Assembly (NCBI GenBank): GCA_025350965.1
Contig: JANXWV010000082.1
Coordinates: forward strand, 1 to 57,403
Origin: Rhizobacter sp.
GTDB lineage: Bacteria > Pseudomonadota > Gammaproteobacteria > Burkholderiales > Burkholderiaceae_C
Direction of reading: 5' to 3'
DNA: 57,403 bases
Shown: in pieces, positions 1-8,725 of the stretch
How positions within the stretch are numbered: position 1 is the stretch's first letter
How the letters are laid out: each line of letters begins with the position of its first letter
Made by a program: the position numbers and the translations under genes
Notes under the pieces: generated by a model
The model's input: only the letters and a program-made list of their open reading frames with translations
Database searches by the model: none
Told to the model about the DNA's origin: nothing

Positions 1-23
1 AGCAGTGTGTCGAGCGGAATCAT
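1..23 (-). CDS. Partial CDS, probable next gene of the leucine-catabolic operon
   Basis: Only the first seven codons and part of the eighth (M-I-P-L-D-T-L) of a minus-strand gene fit in the window. The ATG lies 13 nt beyond the stop codon of the isovaleryl-CoA dehydrogenase gene and in the same direction, so it would be the third gene of the liuR-liuA operon. In related bacteria this place is often taken by another gene of leucine or acyl-CoA breakdown, but the fragment is too short to identify. It could also be a chance ATG, since no strong ribosome binding site is visible. Confidence 0.35.
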
Positions 24-36
24 CGCTGGTCGTTGG

Positions 37-1218
37 TCACGCCGTTTCAGCGAATAGTTCGCGGCCGATCAACATCCGCCGGATCTCGCTGGTGCCGGCG
101 CCGATCTCGTAGAGCTTGGCATCGCGCCACAACCGGCCCAGCGGGTACTCGTTGATGTAGCCGTTGCCGCCAAAAATCTGGATGCCCTCGCCGGCCATCC
201 AGGTCGCCTTCTCGGCGCACCACAGGATCACGCTCGCGCAGTCCTTGCGCACCTGGCGCACGTGCTCGATGCCGAGCATGTCCAGGTTTTTTGCCACAGT
301 GTAGGCAAAGGATCGGCCGGCCTGCAGCACGGTGTACATGTCGGCCACCTTGCCCTGGATCAGCTGGAACTCGCCGATGCTCTGGCCGAACTGCTTGCGG
401 TCGTGGATGTAGGGCACCACGCTGTCCATCACCGATTGCATGATGCCCAGCGGCCCGCCGGTGAGCACGGCGCGCTCGTAGTCGAGGCCGCTCATCAGCA
501 CCTTGGCACCGCCGTTCAGTGTGCCCAGCACGTTCTCGGCCGGCACCTCCACGTTGACGAACACCAGCTCGCCGGTGTGGCTGCCGCGCATGCCGAGCTT
601 GCTGAGCTTCTGCGCAACGCTGAAGCCGCGCATGCCCTTCTCGATCAGGAACGCGGTGACGCCGCGCGCACCCAGCTCGGGCTCGGTCTTGGCGTACACC
701 ACCAGCGTGTCGGCATCGGGGCCGTTGGTGATCCACATCTTCGTGCCGTTCAGCAGGTAGTGGTCGCCCTTGTCCTGCGCCTTGAGCTTCATGCTGATGA
801 CGTCGGAGCCGGCGCCCGGCTCGCTCATCGCGAGCGCGCCCACGTGCTCGCCGGTGATGAGTTTGGGCAGGTACTTGGCGCGCTGCGCATCGTTGCCGTT
901 GCGTTTGATCTGGTTCACGCACAGGTTGCTGTGCGCGCCGTAGCTCAGGCCGACCGAGGCCGACGCGCGCGAGATTTCTTCCATCGCGATCATGTGCGCC
1001 AGGTAGCCCATGCCGGCGCCGCCGTACTCGTCGGAAACGGTGATGCCGAGCACGCCGAGCGCACCCATCTTGCGCCACAGGTCCATCGGGAATTGGTCGG
1101 ATGCGTCGATCTCGGCAGCGCGCGGCGCGATCTCGGCGTGCGCGAACTCGCGCACCGCGTCGCGCAACGCGTCGACGTCTTCACCGAGTTGGTGGTCGAG
1201 GCCGGGAAGGTGGGTCAT
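37..1218 (-). CDS. liuA: Isovaleryl-CoA dehydrogenase
   Basis: Flavoprotein of the acyl-CoA dehydrogenase family that oxidises isovaleryl-CoA to 3-methylcrotonyl-CoA in leucine degradation and passes electrons to electron-transfer flavoprotein. The 393-residue length is normal for the family. Visible family signatures are [11 protein letters not shown] in the FAD/substrate region, KMWITNG, and the C-terminal [21 protein letters not shown] and GTSEI segments. The base Glu sits in the LDYERAVL motif (Glu248). This is the position used by isovaleryl-CoA dehydrogenases, and short-chain enzymes place the Glu elsewhere. The ATG overlaps the stop of the upstream MerR gene as ATGA, and a GGAGA ribosome site lies just before it. 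The call is firm. Confidence 0.95.
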   Translation of the reverse strand: MTHLPGLDHQLGEDVDALRDAVREFAHAEIAPRAAEIDASDQFPMDLWRKMGALGVLGITVSDEYGGAGMGYLAHMIAMEEISRASASVGLSYGAHSNLCVNQIKRNGNDAQRAKYLPKLITGEHVGALAMSEPGAGSDVISMKLKAQDKGDHYLLNGTKMWITNGPDADTLVVYAKTEPELGARGVTAFLIEKGMRGFSVAQKLSKLGMRGSHTGELVFVNVEVPAENVLGTLNGGAKVLMSGLDYERAVLTGGPLGIMQSVMDSVVPYIHDRKQFGQSIGEFQLIQGKVADMYTVLQAGRSFAYTVAKNLDMLGIEHVRQVRKDCASVILWCAEKATWMAGEGIQIFGGNGYINEYPLGRLWRDAKLYEIGAGTSEIRRMLIGRELFAETA

Positions 1219-1679
1219 GGTCTGTCTCCGTTGATGGGTTTGCGCTCGCCGCGTGGCGGGCTCTGGGTGAGCAGGCGCCGGGCCTCTTTCTCGTGTGCAC
1301 GCACCTCGGCGAGGGTGGTGTTGAGGTCGGCCATCTGCTGCTCGAGCTGGGCCCGGTGTTCGGCCAGCACGACGAGGAACTTGGTCAACTGCGCCTCGGT
1401 GTCGCGCGGCGACTCGTACATGCCCACCAGGTCTTTCACCTCCGCCAGCGTGAGGCCCAGGCGCTTGCCGCGCAGCGTGAGCTTCAGGCGGGTGCGGTCA
1501 CGTGCGGTGTAGATGCGGGTGCGGCCGCTGCGCTGCGGGTTGATGAGGCCGCAGTCTTCGTAGAAGCGGATGGCGCGGGTGGTCAGGTCGAACTCGCGCG
1601 CGAGTTCGCCGATGGCATAGGTGACCGGGGGGTTGGGGTCGTGCTGGGCGGGCATGAGGGTGGGCGCGGGGATGGGCAT
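1215..1679 (-). CDS. liuR: MerR-family regulator of leucine/branched-chain catabolism (LiuR type)
   Basis: A 154-residue MerR-type regulator. Residues about 20-90 form the winged helix-turn-helix ([21 protein letters not shown], then the wing around [10 protein letters not shown]), and the rest is the long antiparallel coiled-coil dimer helix ([21 protein letters not shown]). It lacks the cysteines of metal-sensing MerR proteins. First place in the operon, directly coupled to isovaleryl-CoA dehydrogenase by an ATGA overlap, is typical of LiuR, which is known in proteobacteria to control leucine/isovalerate genes. The start at 1679 is the longest ATG. A second ATG at 1655 is possible because the first residues are Pro-rich and unconserved. 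Confidence 0.88.
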   Translation of the reverse strand: MPIPAPTLMPAQHDPNPPVTYAIGELAREFDLTTRAIRFYEDCGLINPQRSGRTRIYTARDRTRLKLTLRGKRLGLTLAEVKDLVGMYESPRDTEAQLTKFLVVLAEHRAQLEQQMADLNTTLAEVRAHEKEARRLLTQSPPRGERKPINGDRP

Positions 1680-1731
1680 GGAACACAGGGGACAGCGCAG
1701 ACCGGACCAGAACCGTACACTGGTTCGATTG

Positions 1732-1752
1732 ACGTATACGTAAAGTTTACGT
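1732..1752. promoter_or_regulatory. Two overlapping palindromes, probable LiuR operator
   Basis: In the 133-bp gap between liuR (leftward) and the metallo-hydrolase (rightward), the 10-bp perfect palindrome ACGTATACGT (1732-1741) overlaps a second perfect inverted repeat, ACGTAAA-G-TTTACGT (1738-1752). MerR proteins bind palindromes inside a stretched promoter spacer, and LiuR sites are described as ACGT-centred palindromes. The site therefore probably controls liuR-liuA and perhaps the divergent gene. Binding is inferred from position and symmetry. Confidence 0.6.
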
Positions 1753-1812
1753 CGCGCGGCTTCCTGTCGGCCATGCCCACCGCCAAGCTCACCACCTCAA
1801 AGACGCCCCGCC

Positions 1813-2880
1813 ATGAACGCCCTCGAAATGCAGCTCGACTACCCCCTGGGCGACACCTTGCCCGCCATCGGCAGCACGCTCGAGGTGGCGCCCGGCGTGC
1901 GCTGGCTGCGCATGCCGCTGCCGTTCCAGCTCGACCACATCAACCTGTGGCTGCTGCGGGATGTGCAGGTCGGTGACGATGGCCCCCGCGAGGGCTGGAC
2001 CATCGTCGACTGCGGCATCGCGAACGAGGCCACGCGCACGGCGTGGGAGCAGGTCTTCGCGAGTGAACTGGGCGGCCTGCCGGTGCTGCGCGTGATCGTC
2101 ACGCACATGCACCCCGACCACATGGGCAACGCGCACTGGCTGACCGAGCGCTTCGGCGTGCGCCTGTGGATCAGCGCGACCGACTACAACGTGGCGCGCC
2201 TGGCCACCAGCGTTCAGGCTGGCTTCGGCGGCGAAAAGTCGGCGGCCTTCATGGCGAAGCACGGCCTCACCGACCCGGAGTCACAGGCCAAGATCAAGGC
2301 GCGCACCAACTACTACGCGAGCATGGTGCCGCAGGTACCCGACAGCTTTCGCCGCCTGACCGACGGCGACCGGCTGCAGATCGGCGGGCGCGAATGGGTG
2401 TGCCACGTGGGCTACGGCCACGCGCCCGAGCACATGGCGCTGCACTGCGCGGCCACCGGCACGCTGATCAGCGGCGACATGGTGCTGCCGCGCATCTCGA
2501 CCAACGTGAGCGTGATCGAGGTCGAGCCCGAGGCCGACCCGCTGCGCCAGTACCTCGACTCGCTGCAGCGCATGAAGTTGCTGCCCGCCGACACGCTGGT
2601 TCTGCCCTCGCACGGCCGGCCCTTCACGGGCATGCACACGCGCATCGACCAGCTCACCGCGCACCACGACGAGCGCTTTGCCGAGGTGCTGAGCGCGTGC
2701 GCCGAAGCACCCCAGTGCGCGGCCGACCTGCTGATGGTGCTGTTCAAGCGCAAGCTCGATCTGCACCAGACCACGTTCGCCATCGGCGAGTCGATTGCCC
2801 ACCTGCACGCGCTGTGGCTGGTGGGCACATTGAAACGGCAGGTGGACGCGCAGGGCGTCTACCGGTTCACGTTGGCTTGA
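1813..2880 (+). CDS. Metallo-beta-lactamase-fold hydrolase
   Basis: A 355-residue cytoplasmic metallo-beta-lactamase-fold protein. The zinc-binding motif H-x-H-x-D-H is present as THMHPDHMGN (His98, His100, Asp102, His103). Later ligands are likely the His in GYGHAPEH, the Asp in LISGDMVLP and the His in PSHGRPF. No signal peptide is seen. It is divergent from liuR across a palindromic operator, which suggests control by LiuR and a role near acyl-CoA or branched-chain catabolism, for example as a thioesterase-like or glyoxalase II-like hydrolase. The substrate cannot be told from sequence. The ATG at 1813 lacks a clear ribosome site but fits the start of the conserved region. Confidence 0.8.
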   Translation: MNALEMQLDYPLGDTLPAIGSTLEVAPGVRWLRMPLPFQLDHINLWLLRDVQVGDDGPREGWTIVDCGIANEATRTAWEQVFASELGGLPVLRVIVTHMHPDHMGNAHWLTERFGVRLWISATDYNVARLATSVQAGFGGEKSAAFMAKHGLTDPESQAKIKARTNYYASMVPQVPDSFRRLTDGDRLQIGGREWVCHVGYGHAPEHMALHCAATGTLISGDMVLPRISTNVSVIEVEPEADPLRQYLDSLQRMKLLPADTLVLPSHGRPFTGMHTRIDQLTAHHDERFAEVLSACAEAPQCAADLLMVLFKRKLDLHQTTFAIGESIAHLHALWLVGTLKRQVDAQGVYRFTLA

Positions 2881-3110
2881 TCCGCCGCCGCCTTTTCGTG
2901 GCGTGGTGATGCCCCTTTGCAATCGAGAACCTCGACCGGTCTTGCGCCAGGGTTTTCCCACGCAGATGGTGCGACTTTGAACGACAAAATCGGTACCGCT
3001 TTGGGCGGTCGGATGCACCCGTGCATCACCGGCCGGGCAACCCGCGGCGCGCTCGCTACACGGCGTCCACAGGGCTTCCACAGTGCGACAGCGGCCACGG
3101 ATTGAGGCTT

Positions 3111-3122
3111 GTTCGCACCCCA
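3111..3122 (+). promoter_or_regulatory. 12-nt leader motif shared with the quinoprotein dehydrogenase gene
   Basis: The string GTTCGCACCCCA starts 43 nt before the pqqU ATG. The same 12 bases start 42 nt before the quinoprotein dehydrogenase ATG (6216-6227), and both are followed by AAGC after zero or two extra bases. The matched distance suggests a common transcription start or a regulator site. The rest of the 273-bp gap upstream (2881-3153) shows no gene. Confidence 0.4.
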
Positions 3123-3153
3123 AAGCCCCTTCATTCACACTCTCTTCGCCACG

Positions 3154-5340
3154 ATGCAAACCCTCACACCGAAACCTTCGCGCACACCCGGCCACTTGCC
3201 AATGGCCGGCGTGACGCAGGCCTGCGCGCTTACCTGCGTGCTGGCCTGCGCGCTGCTGCCGCGCATCACCGCAGCCCAGGCGGCAACGCCTGCGGCCACC
3301 ACCTTGCCGCCGGTCGTCGTCACCGCCACGCGCACCGAGGCGGCCGCGTTCGACGTGCCCGCATCGATCGACCGGATCGACGGCGACACGCTTCGCGATG
3401 GCCGCATGCAGGTCAACATCTCCGAGAGCCTTTCCACCGTGCCGGGCCTGCTGGCGCGTGACCGCCAGAACTACGCGCAAGACGTGCAGATCTCGGTGCG
3501 CGGCTTCGGCGCGCGCTCGACCTTCGGCGTGCGCGGCGTGCGCCTGTACGTGGACGGCATTCCCGCCACGTTGCCCGATGGGCAGGGTCAGGTCTCTAAC
3601 GTCGACCTCGGCTCGGCCGGCCGCATCGAGGTGCTGCGCGGGCCGTTCTCGGCGCTGTACGGCAACTCGGCCGGCGGCGTGATTCAAGTGTTCACCGAAG
3701 ACGGCAGCGGGCCGCCGACCGTTGGCTTCGGCATGGCGGCGGGCAGCGACGGTGCGCTGCGGCTGTCCACCAAGGTGTCGGGCTCGCAAGGGGCGTTCGG
3801 CTACGTCGGCAGCATCAGCCGCTTCACGAGCGACGGCTACCGTGACCACAGCGCCGTGCAGCGCGAGATCGGCAACCTCAAGTTCACGCTCGCCACCGAC
3901 GAGTCGAGCAAGCTCACGCTCGTGGCCAACAGCGTGAACCTGCCGAAGGCGCAAGACCCGCTCGGCCTGACGCGCGCCCAGTTCGAGGCCGACCCGCGCA
4001 GCGTGGACCCTTCGGCAACGGCCTTCGACACGCGCAAGACCGTCGACCAAACCCAGGTCGGCGCGGTCTACGAACGCAAGCTCGACGGCGCGAATGCGCT
4101 GCGCCTGCTGGCCTATTCGGGCCACCGCAACACGGTGCAGTTCCAGTCGATCCCGGTGGCCACGCAGGCCGGTGCGCTGCAGCCCGGCGGCGTGATCGTG
4201 CTGGGGCGCGAATACAGCGGTGCCGACGTTCGCTGGTCGTTCAAATCGACCCTGGCCGATGCGCCGTTCTCGCTGATCGCGGGCATGGCCTACGACAAGC
4301 TCGGCGAGCAGCGCCAGGGCTTCCAGAACTTCGTCGGCACCACGCTCGGCGTGCAGGGTGTTCAGCGCCGCAATGAGCGCAACGACGTGTCGAACTTCGA
4401 CCAATATGCACAGGCGTCATGGCAGTTCGCGCCCGCGTGGACGCTGAACGCCGGTGTGCGCCACAGCAGCGTGCGCTTCGACTCGAAAGACGCCTACATC
4501 ACGGGCATCAACAAGGACGACAGCGGTGGCGCCACCTACGGCGCCACGCTGCCCGCGGTCGGCCTGATGTTCGCGCTCAGCCCGAACGTGCACCTGTACG
4601 CCACCGCAGGGCGCGGCTTCGAAACGCCCACGCTGAACGAACTGGCTTACCGCCCGAACGGCGCCACGGGCCTGAACTTCGGGCTCGATGCGGCGCGCAG
4701 CAACAGCATCGAAGCCGGCGTGAAAACGCGCATCGACGGCCTGGGCGAACTCAACGCCGCCGTGTTCGACACGCGCACCAGCAACGAGATCGCCACCCTC
4801 ACCAACAGCGGCGGGCGCGCCACGTTCCAGAACGTGGGCGGCACGCAGCGCAAGGGCATGGAAGTGGGCTGGTCGACACGCTTGATCGACAACCTGCGCG
4901 CGCAGGTCGCGCTGACCTGGCTCGACGCCAAATACGGCGACACGTTCAAGACCTGCACCGCAGCACCTTGCACCGTGCCGAACGTTACCGTTGCCAGTGG
5001 CAACCGCATACCCGGCGTGGCGCGCGGCTCGGCCTTCGCGGCGTTGAACTGGGCGCCGCCGCAAGGCTGGCGTGGCGGCGTCGAGGCGCGCTACCTGAGC
5101 GCCGTGATGGTCAACGACACCAACAGTGACGCTGCGGCGAGCTATGCGGTCGCCAACGCGAACATCGGTTATGTGGCCAAGCTGGGCGCGTGGGAGCTGA
5201 CCGGCTTCGCCCGTGTCGACAACCTCTTCGGCCGCGCCTACGTCGGCTCGGTGATCGTGAACGAAGGCAACAGCCGCTTCTTCGAGCCGGCACCGGGCCG
5301 CACGTGGCTCGCGGGTGCGTCGGCGCAGTACAGCTTCTGA
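3154..5340 (+). CDS. pqqU: TonB-dependent outer-membrane receptor for PQQ (PqqU/YncD type)
   Basis: Outer-membrane beta-barrel receptor, 728 residues from the ATG at 3154. It has a signal peptide ending near ITAAQA, a TonB box around LPPVVVTATR, a plug domain, and a C-terminal barrel ending in Phe. Its similarity to E. coli YncD is unusually close from memory: NYAQD-Q-S-RGFG-RST, RLYVDGIPAT-PDGQGQ-SN, LRGPFSALYGN, RGFETPT-NEL, and the C-terminal VDNLF-YVGSVIVNE. E. coli YncD (PqqU) takes up pyrroloquinoline quinone. The neighbouring quinoprotein dehydrogenase would be the consumer of that cofactor. An upstream in-frame TTG at 3109 is rejected because it only adds residues before the signal peptide. 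The ATG at 3202 is an alternative start. Confidence 0.88.
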   Translation: MQTLTPKPSRTPGHLPMAGVTQACALTCVLACALLPRITAAQAATPAATTLPPVVVTATRTEAAAFDVPASIDRIDGDTLRDGRMQVNISESLSTVPGLLARDRQNYAQDVQISVRGFGARSTFGVRGVRLYVDGIPATLPDGQGQVSNVDLGSAGRIEVLRGPFSALYGNSAGGVIQVFTEDGSGPPTVGFGMAAGSDGALRLSTKVSGSQGAFGYVGSISRFTSDGYRDHSAVQREIGNLKFTLATDESSKLTLVANSVNLPKAQDPLGLTRAQFEADPRSVDPSATAFDTRKTVDQTQVGAVYERKLDGANALRLLAYSGHRNTVQFQSIPVATQAGALQPGGVIVLGREYSGADVRWSFKSTLADAPFSLIAGMAYDKLGEQRQGFQNFVGTTLGVQGVQRRNERNDVSNFDQYAQASWQFAPAWTLNAGVRHSSVRFDSKDAYITGINKDDSGGATYGATLPAVGLMFALSPNVHLYATAGRGFETPTLNELAYRPNGATGLNFGLDAARSNSIEAGVKTRIDGLGELNAAVFDTRTSNEIATLTNSGGRATFQNVGGTQRKGMEVGWSTRLIDNLRAQVALTWLDAKYGDTFKTCTAAPCTVPNVTVASGNRIPGVARGSAFAALNWAPPQGWRGGVEARYLSAVMVNDTNSDAAASYAVANANIGYVAKLGAWELTGFARVDNLFGRAYVGSVIVNEGNSRFFEPAPGRTWLAGASAQYSF

Positions 5341-5365
5341 AGACGCACGTTCTGAGGTCCGCGCG

Positions 5366-6046
5366 TCAGTTCAGGCCGGCCGCGCGCACCGCGGCTTCGT
5401 GGCCGGCGCCGCGTGCCATGTCCAACGCGGTCTGGCCGCGGTCGTCGCGCAGCTCGGCGCGCGCACCCCGCGCCAGCAGCAGCGCCACGGCGTCGGCATG
5501 GCCCTGGCCGGCGGCCCACATCAGCGCGGTCAGCTGGTGGTCATAGGGCGTGTTCACGTCGACACCCGCATCGAGCAGCGCCGCCAGCACGGCCGCATGC
5601 CCCTGGCCTGCGGCATACACGACGGCAGGCTTGCTCATGCGGTCCAGCGGCGCCGTGCGGGCACCGGCGGCGAGCAGGCGCCGGGCGATGGCGGCGTGGC
5701 CGCCGTAGCTCGCCGCCATCAGCGGTGTGACGCCTTCGACCGAGGCCAGGTTCACGTCGGCACCGGCCTTCAACGCCGCAGCGGTCAGCTCGGTGTTGCC
5801 CTTCTCGCAGGCCATCAGCAGCGGTGTCTTGCCCAGGCGGTTGCGCGAGTTCACAGCCGCCCCCTGGTCGAGCAAGCGAGTCACCTGCGCAACATGGCCT
5901 TCGCGTGCCGAAACCAGCAACTGCGCGTTCAGGCTCAGCGGCGAAACCGATGATTCCTGTGGTTGCGCAGCAACCGGAGCCGGTGCGCCGAGCAGGGCCG
6001 CCATCAGGCAAGGCGTGAGCCGGCAGAGCCGCAAGAGTGTTGTCAT
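5366..6046 (-). CDS. Secreted ankyrin-repeat protein
   Basis: A 226-residue protein with a signal peptide (cleavage near APVAAQ) and about five ankyrin repeats, recognisable as repeated G-x-TPL-x-A/A-x-x-GH-x-x-x-x-x-L-L-x-x-GA units: LLVSAREGHVAQVTRLLDQG, LLMACEKGNTELTAAALKAG, LMAASYGGHAAIARRLL and so on. The start at 6046 is chosen because GAGGGAGG lies just upstream and the signal peptide begins there. It is convergent with pqqU and divergent from the quinoprotein dehydrogenase gene. Ankyrin proteins in the periplasm are protein-binding scaffolds or inhibitors, for example AnkB next to catalase in Pseudomonas. A partner among the PQQ-locus proteins is possible but unproven. Confidence 0.82.
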   Translation of the reverse strand: MTTLLRLCRLTPCLMAALLGAPAPVAAQPQESSVSPLSLNAQLLVSAREGHVAQVTRLLDQGAAVNSRNRLGKTPLLMACEKGNTELTAAALKAGADVNLASVEGVTPLMAASYGGHAAIARRLLAAGARTAPLDRMSKPAVVYAAGQGHAAVLAALLDAGVDVNTPYDHQLTALMWAAGQGHADAVALLLARGARAELRDDRGQTALDMARGAGHEAAVRAAGLN

Positions 6047-6215
6047 GAAAGCCTCCCTCGTTCGATGGCCGCTCGCAGGGTAAACCAGTTTGCGGCTCGG
6101 CGGAATGCGGCTACGCTTGTCCGCGAGGCAAAGGCAGTGGCCCGGTTTGGCGTGCATTGATCGGCGCGTCGTCCGGGCCACGGGCAGCATTGCTTCGAGC
6201 GGCCGTGAACAGCAC

Positions 6216-6227
6216 GTTCGCACCCCA
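6216..6227 (+). promoter_or_regulatory. 12-nt leader motif shared with pqqU
   Basis: GTTCGCACCCCA starts 42 nt before the dehydrogenase ATG, at almost the same distance as the identical string before pqqU. It lies in the 211-bp gap between the divergent ankyrin and dehydrogenase genes, which otherwise shows no gene. A clear ribosome site (TTGGAGTAACCC) precedes the ATG. Confidence 0.4.
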
Positions 6228-6257
6228 CAAAGCAAACACAAACCATTGGAGTAACCC

Positions 6258-7994
6258 ATGACACGAACCGACATGTTGCGCAGCACGAGTGTGGCGATTT
6301 CCGTGGCTGCGGCTTTCGCGGCCCTGCCTTCGGCGGCCTTCGCGCAGGCGGAGATTTCCGGCCAGGCGGTGGCCACCGGCATGGCTGTGCCGAAAGCTGT
6401 TTCCGTGTCGCAGCGGCAGCTCGACGCAGCCGATGGCGACAGCGCGAACTTCCTGCACTCGAACATGAACTACGCGCAAACGCGCTACTACCCGGCCGAC
6501 CAGATCAACAGCGGCAACGTGGCCAAGCTGCGACCCGCGTTCCAGTTCCAGACCGAGGTGCTCGAGTCGATGGAGACCGCGCCGATCGTGGTCGATGGCG
6601 TCATGTACGTCACCACCTCGTACAACCACATCTACGCGCTCGATGCCGTCACGGGCAAGGAGTTCTGGCACTACAAGCACAAGATGGGCGCCGTGACCAC
6701 CTACTGCTGCGGCCCGAACAACCGCGGTGTGGCCATCATGGGCGACAAGCTCTACATGGGCACACTCGACGCCAAGCTCGTGGCACTCGACGCGAAGACC
6801 GGCAAGGTGCTGTGGGCAACGCAGATCGCCGACCCCGAAGCCGGCTACTCCGAGACCATGGCGCCGGTGGCCGTGAACGGCAAGGTGCTGATCGGCACCA
6901 ACGGCGGCGAGTACGGCATACGCGGCTTCGTGAAGGCCTACGACGCGAACGACGGCAAGCTGCTCTGGACCTTCGACACCGTGCCCGCCAAGGGCCACGA
7001 AGGCGTGTGGGCGGTGAACGACGCGACCAACCGCAACATGAAGCGCGACATCGCCGCCGAGAAGGCGCAGTTCGCGAAAGGCGGTGGTGATTTCTACAAG
7101 ACGCTGGGCGGCGGCGTGTGGATGGCGCCTGCCATCGACAAAGACGCGAACATGGCGTTCTTCGTCGTCGGCAACCCCAGCCCCGACCTGTACGGAGCGG
7201 AACGCCCGGGCGACAACCTCTACACCGACTCCATCGTCGCCGTCGACCTGAACACCGGCGCCTACAAGTGGCATTACCAGTACGTGGCCCACGACGTGTG
7301 GGACCTCGACGCCGTGTCGCCGGTGATCCTGACCGACGCGATGGGCAAGGACGGCAAGATGCGCAAGGTCGCCATCCATGGCGGCAAGACCGGCCACGTT
7401 TACGTGCACGACCGGGCCACCGGCGAGTTGATCCGCTTCAGCGAAGCCATGGTGCCGCAAGAGAACATGTGGGTGCTGCCCACGAAGGACGGTGCGCGCA
7501 TGCTGCCGGGCGCGAACGGGGGCGTCGAGTGGAGCCCGATGGCCGTGAACCCCAAGACGCGCCTGGCCTACGCCGCCAACCTGCACCAGCCCATGACGTA
7601 CCACGTCGAAGAGGCCAAGTACCCCGGTGGCAAACTGTGGCTGGGCGGCGCGTTCAAGGTGATCGCCACCGAGAAGCAATGGGGCCGCCTGGCCGCCGTG
7701 AACATCGACACCGGCAAGATGGAATGGAAGTTCGACACCGAGCAACCGCTCATCGGCGGGGTGCTGGCCACGGCCGGCAACCTGGTCTTCAACGGCGAAG
7801 GCAACGGCCTGTTCCGCGCCTTCGACGCGAAGAACGGCAAGATGCTCTGGGAGTACCAGTGCGGCGCCGGCGTCAACGCGCCGGCGGTCTCGTACATGGC
7901 CGGCGGCAAGCAGTACGTGGCGGTGGCCGCAGGCGGCAACACGCAGCTCGACTTCAAGCGCGGCAACTCGGTCGTGGTGTTCGCCCTGCCGTAA
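6258..7994 (+). CDS. PQQ-dependent alcohol dehydrogenase (quinoprotein, no heme domain)
   Basis: Periplasmic quinoprotein of the methanol/ethanol dehydrogenase family: 578 residues, signal peptide cleaved near AAFA-QA, and an eight-bladed propeller with W-motif repeats ([46 protein letters not shown]). It shows the vicinal cysteines Cys150-Cys151 ([10 protein letters not shown]) that lie over PQQ, metal ligands Glu in NGGEYGIRG and Asn in VGNPSPD, and the active-site Asp349 in [11 protein letters not shown]. Asp351, two residues later, matches the extra acidic ligand of lanthanide-dependent members, but see the findings for caution. The chain stops at the propeller, so electrons must leave through a separate cytochrome, and one is encoded next door. 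The alcohol or aldehyde substrate is unknown. Confidence 0.93.
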   Translation: MTRTDMLRSTSVAISVAAAFAALPSAAFAQAEISGQAVATGMAVPKAVSVSQRQLDAADGDSANFLHSNMNYAQTRYYPADQINSGNVAKLRPAFQFQTEVLESMETAPIVVDGVMYVTTSYNHIYALDAVTGKEFWHYKHKMGAVTTYCCGPNNRGVAIMGDKLYMGTLDAKLVALDAKTGKVLWATQIADPEAGYSETMAPVAVNGKVLIGTNGGEYGIRGFVKAYDANDGKLLWTFDTVPAKGHEGVWAVNDATNRNMKRDIAAEKAQFAKGGGDFYKTLGGGVWMAPAIDKDANMAFFVVGNPSPDLYGAERPGDNLYTDSIVAVDLNTGAYKWHYQYVAHDVWDLDAVSPVILTDAMGKDGKMRKVAIHGGKTGHVYVHDRATGELIRFSEAMVPQENMWVLPTKDGARMLPGANGGVEWSPMAVNPKTRLAYAANLHQPMTYHVEEAKYPGGKLWLGGAFKVIATEKQWGRLAAVNIDTGKMEWKFDTEQPLIGGVLATAGNLVFNGEGNGLFRAFDAKNGKMLWEYQCGAGVNAPAVSYMAGGKQYVAVAAGGNTQLDFKRGNSVVVFALP

Positions 7995-8046
7995 GCAGCG
8001 CAGCAGCGATGCAGCGCAAAATCAGTTTGTCGACTCTTTAACCCCA

Positions 8047-8086
8047 GCGGCCCCGCCCGAAGCGTTCGCGCTTCGGGCGGGGCCGC
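8047..8086 (+). other. Perfect 18-bp stem-loop between dehydrogenase and cytochrome c genes
   Basis: An inverted repeat with 18-bp arms (8047-8064 and 8069-8086) and a TTCG loop lies 52 nt after the dehydrogenase stop. No T-tract follows, so it is not a standard intrinsic terminator. Such intercistronic UUCG hairpins commonly protect the upstream message from 3' decay or cause partial termination. Either would give more dehydrogenase than downstream carrier proteins. Confidence 0.75.
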
Positions 8087-8100
8087 CACGATTCCACCTC

Positions 8101-8691
8101 ATGACTTCATTGCACGCATTGCTCGGCACCGCCTTGATCGGTGCCGCAACCACCTTCATGCCGCTGCCCGCTGCGGCACAGGCCGCAGACGCCGCTCCGC
8201 CCAAGGCCGCGCTGTGCGCCGCCTGCCATGGCGCGAACGGCAAGCCGCTGCTGCCGGCCTACCCCGTCCTCGCCGGGCAGACGGCGCGTTACACCTACCT
8301 GCAGCTGCGCGACTTCCAGGAAGGCCGGCGCACCCACGAGTTGATGACGCCGATGGTGGCCGGCATGACGCGCGACGAGATGCGCGAACTCGCCGACTAC
8401 TTCGCCAGGCAGAAGCCGCCGCCGCAGGCCTACGTCGCCAGCGCCGACAAAGCCCGCGTCGGCAAGCTGAAGGCCGACGAGACCCTGTGCACCATGTGCC
8501 ACCTGGGCGGCTTTGCAGGGCAGAACGAAGTGCCGCGCGTGGCCGGGCAGAACTTCGACTACATCGTCAAGCAGCTGACCGAGTTCAAGGCCCGCCAGCG
8601 CACCAACGACGCCGGCACCATGACCAGCGTGGCCAACACGCTGAGCGCGCAGGACATCGACAACCTGGCTCATTACCTCGTCGGCCTGTGA
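8101..8691 (+). CDS. Diheme c-type cytochrome (c4/c553-like)
   Basis: Periplasmic electron carrier, 196 residues, with a signal peptide ending near PLPAAAQA and two CXXCH heme-binding motifs: CAACH (Cys39-His43) and CTMCH (Cys130-His134). The two halves look like duplicated class I cytochrome domains, as in cytochrome c4. Candidate axial Met residues are in MTPMVAGM and in the segment GTMTSV. It lies 106 bp after a heme-less quinoprotein dehydrogenase and in front of a cytochrome b561 gene. It is therefore the likely acceptor of electrons from PQQ, passing them to an oxidase or the b561 protein. The electron path is inferred from gene order. Confidence 0.9.
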   Translation: MTSLHALLGTALIGAATTFMPLPAAAQAADAAPPKAALCAACHGANGKPLLPAYPVLAGQTARYTYLQLRDFQEGRRTHELMTPMVAGMTRDEMRELADYFARQKPPPQAYVASADKARVGKLKADETLCTMCHLGGFAGQNEVPRVAGQNFDYIVKQLTEFKARQRTNDAGTMTSVANTLSAQDIDNLAHYLVGL

Positions 8692-8725
8692 TGCCGCAGG
8701 CTGCCCTGCTCGACCTGAACCCCTC

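Noticed and set aside
3109-3153. Earlier TTG start of the pqqU gene
   Set aside because: It would put 15 residues before the ATG at 3154 and overlap the shared leader motif. The signal peptide lies downstream of either start.
7299-7310. Firm assignment of the dehydrogenase as lanthanide-dependent
   Set aside because: The W-D-x-D pattern also occurs in membrane glucose dehydrogenases, so it is kept as a hypothesis.
8047-8086. Intrinsic terminator between dehydrogenase and cytochrome c genes
   Set aside because: The stem is perfect but no T-tract follows on either strand. It is listed as a stem-loop only.
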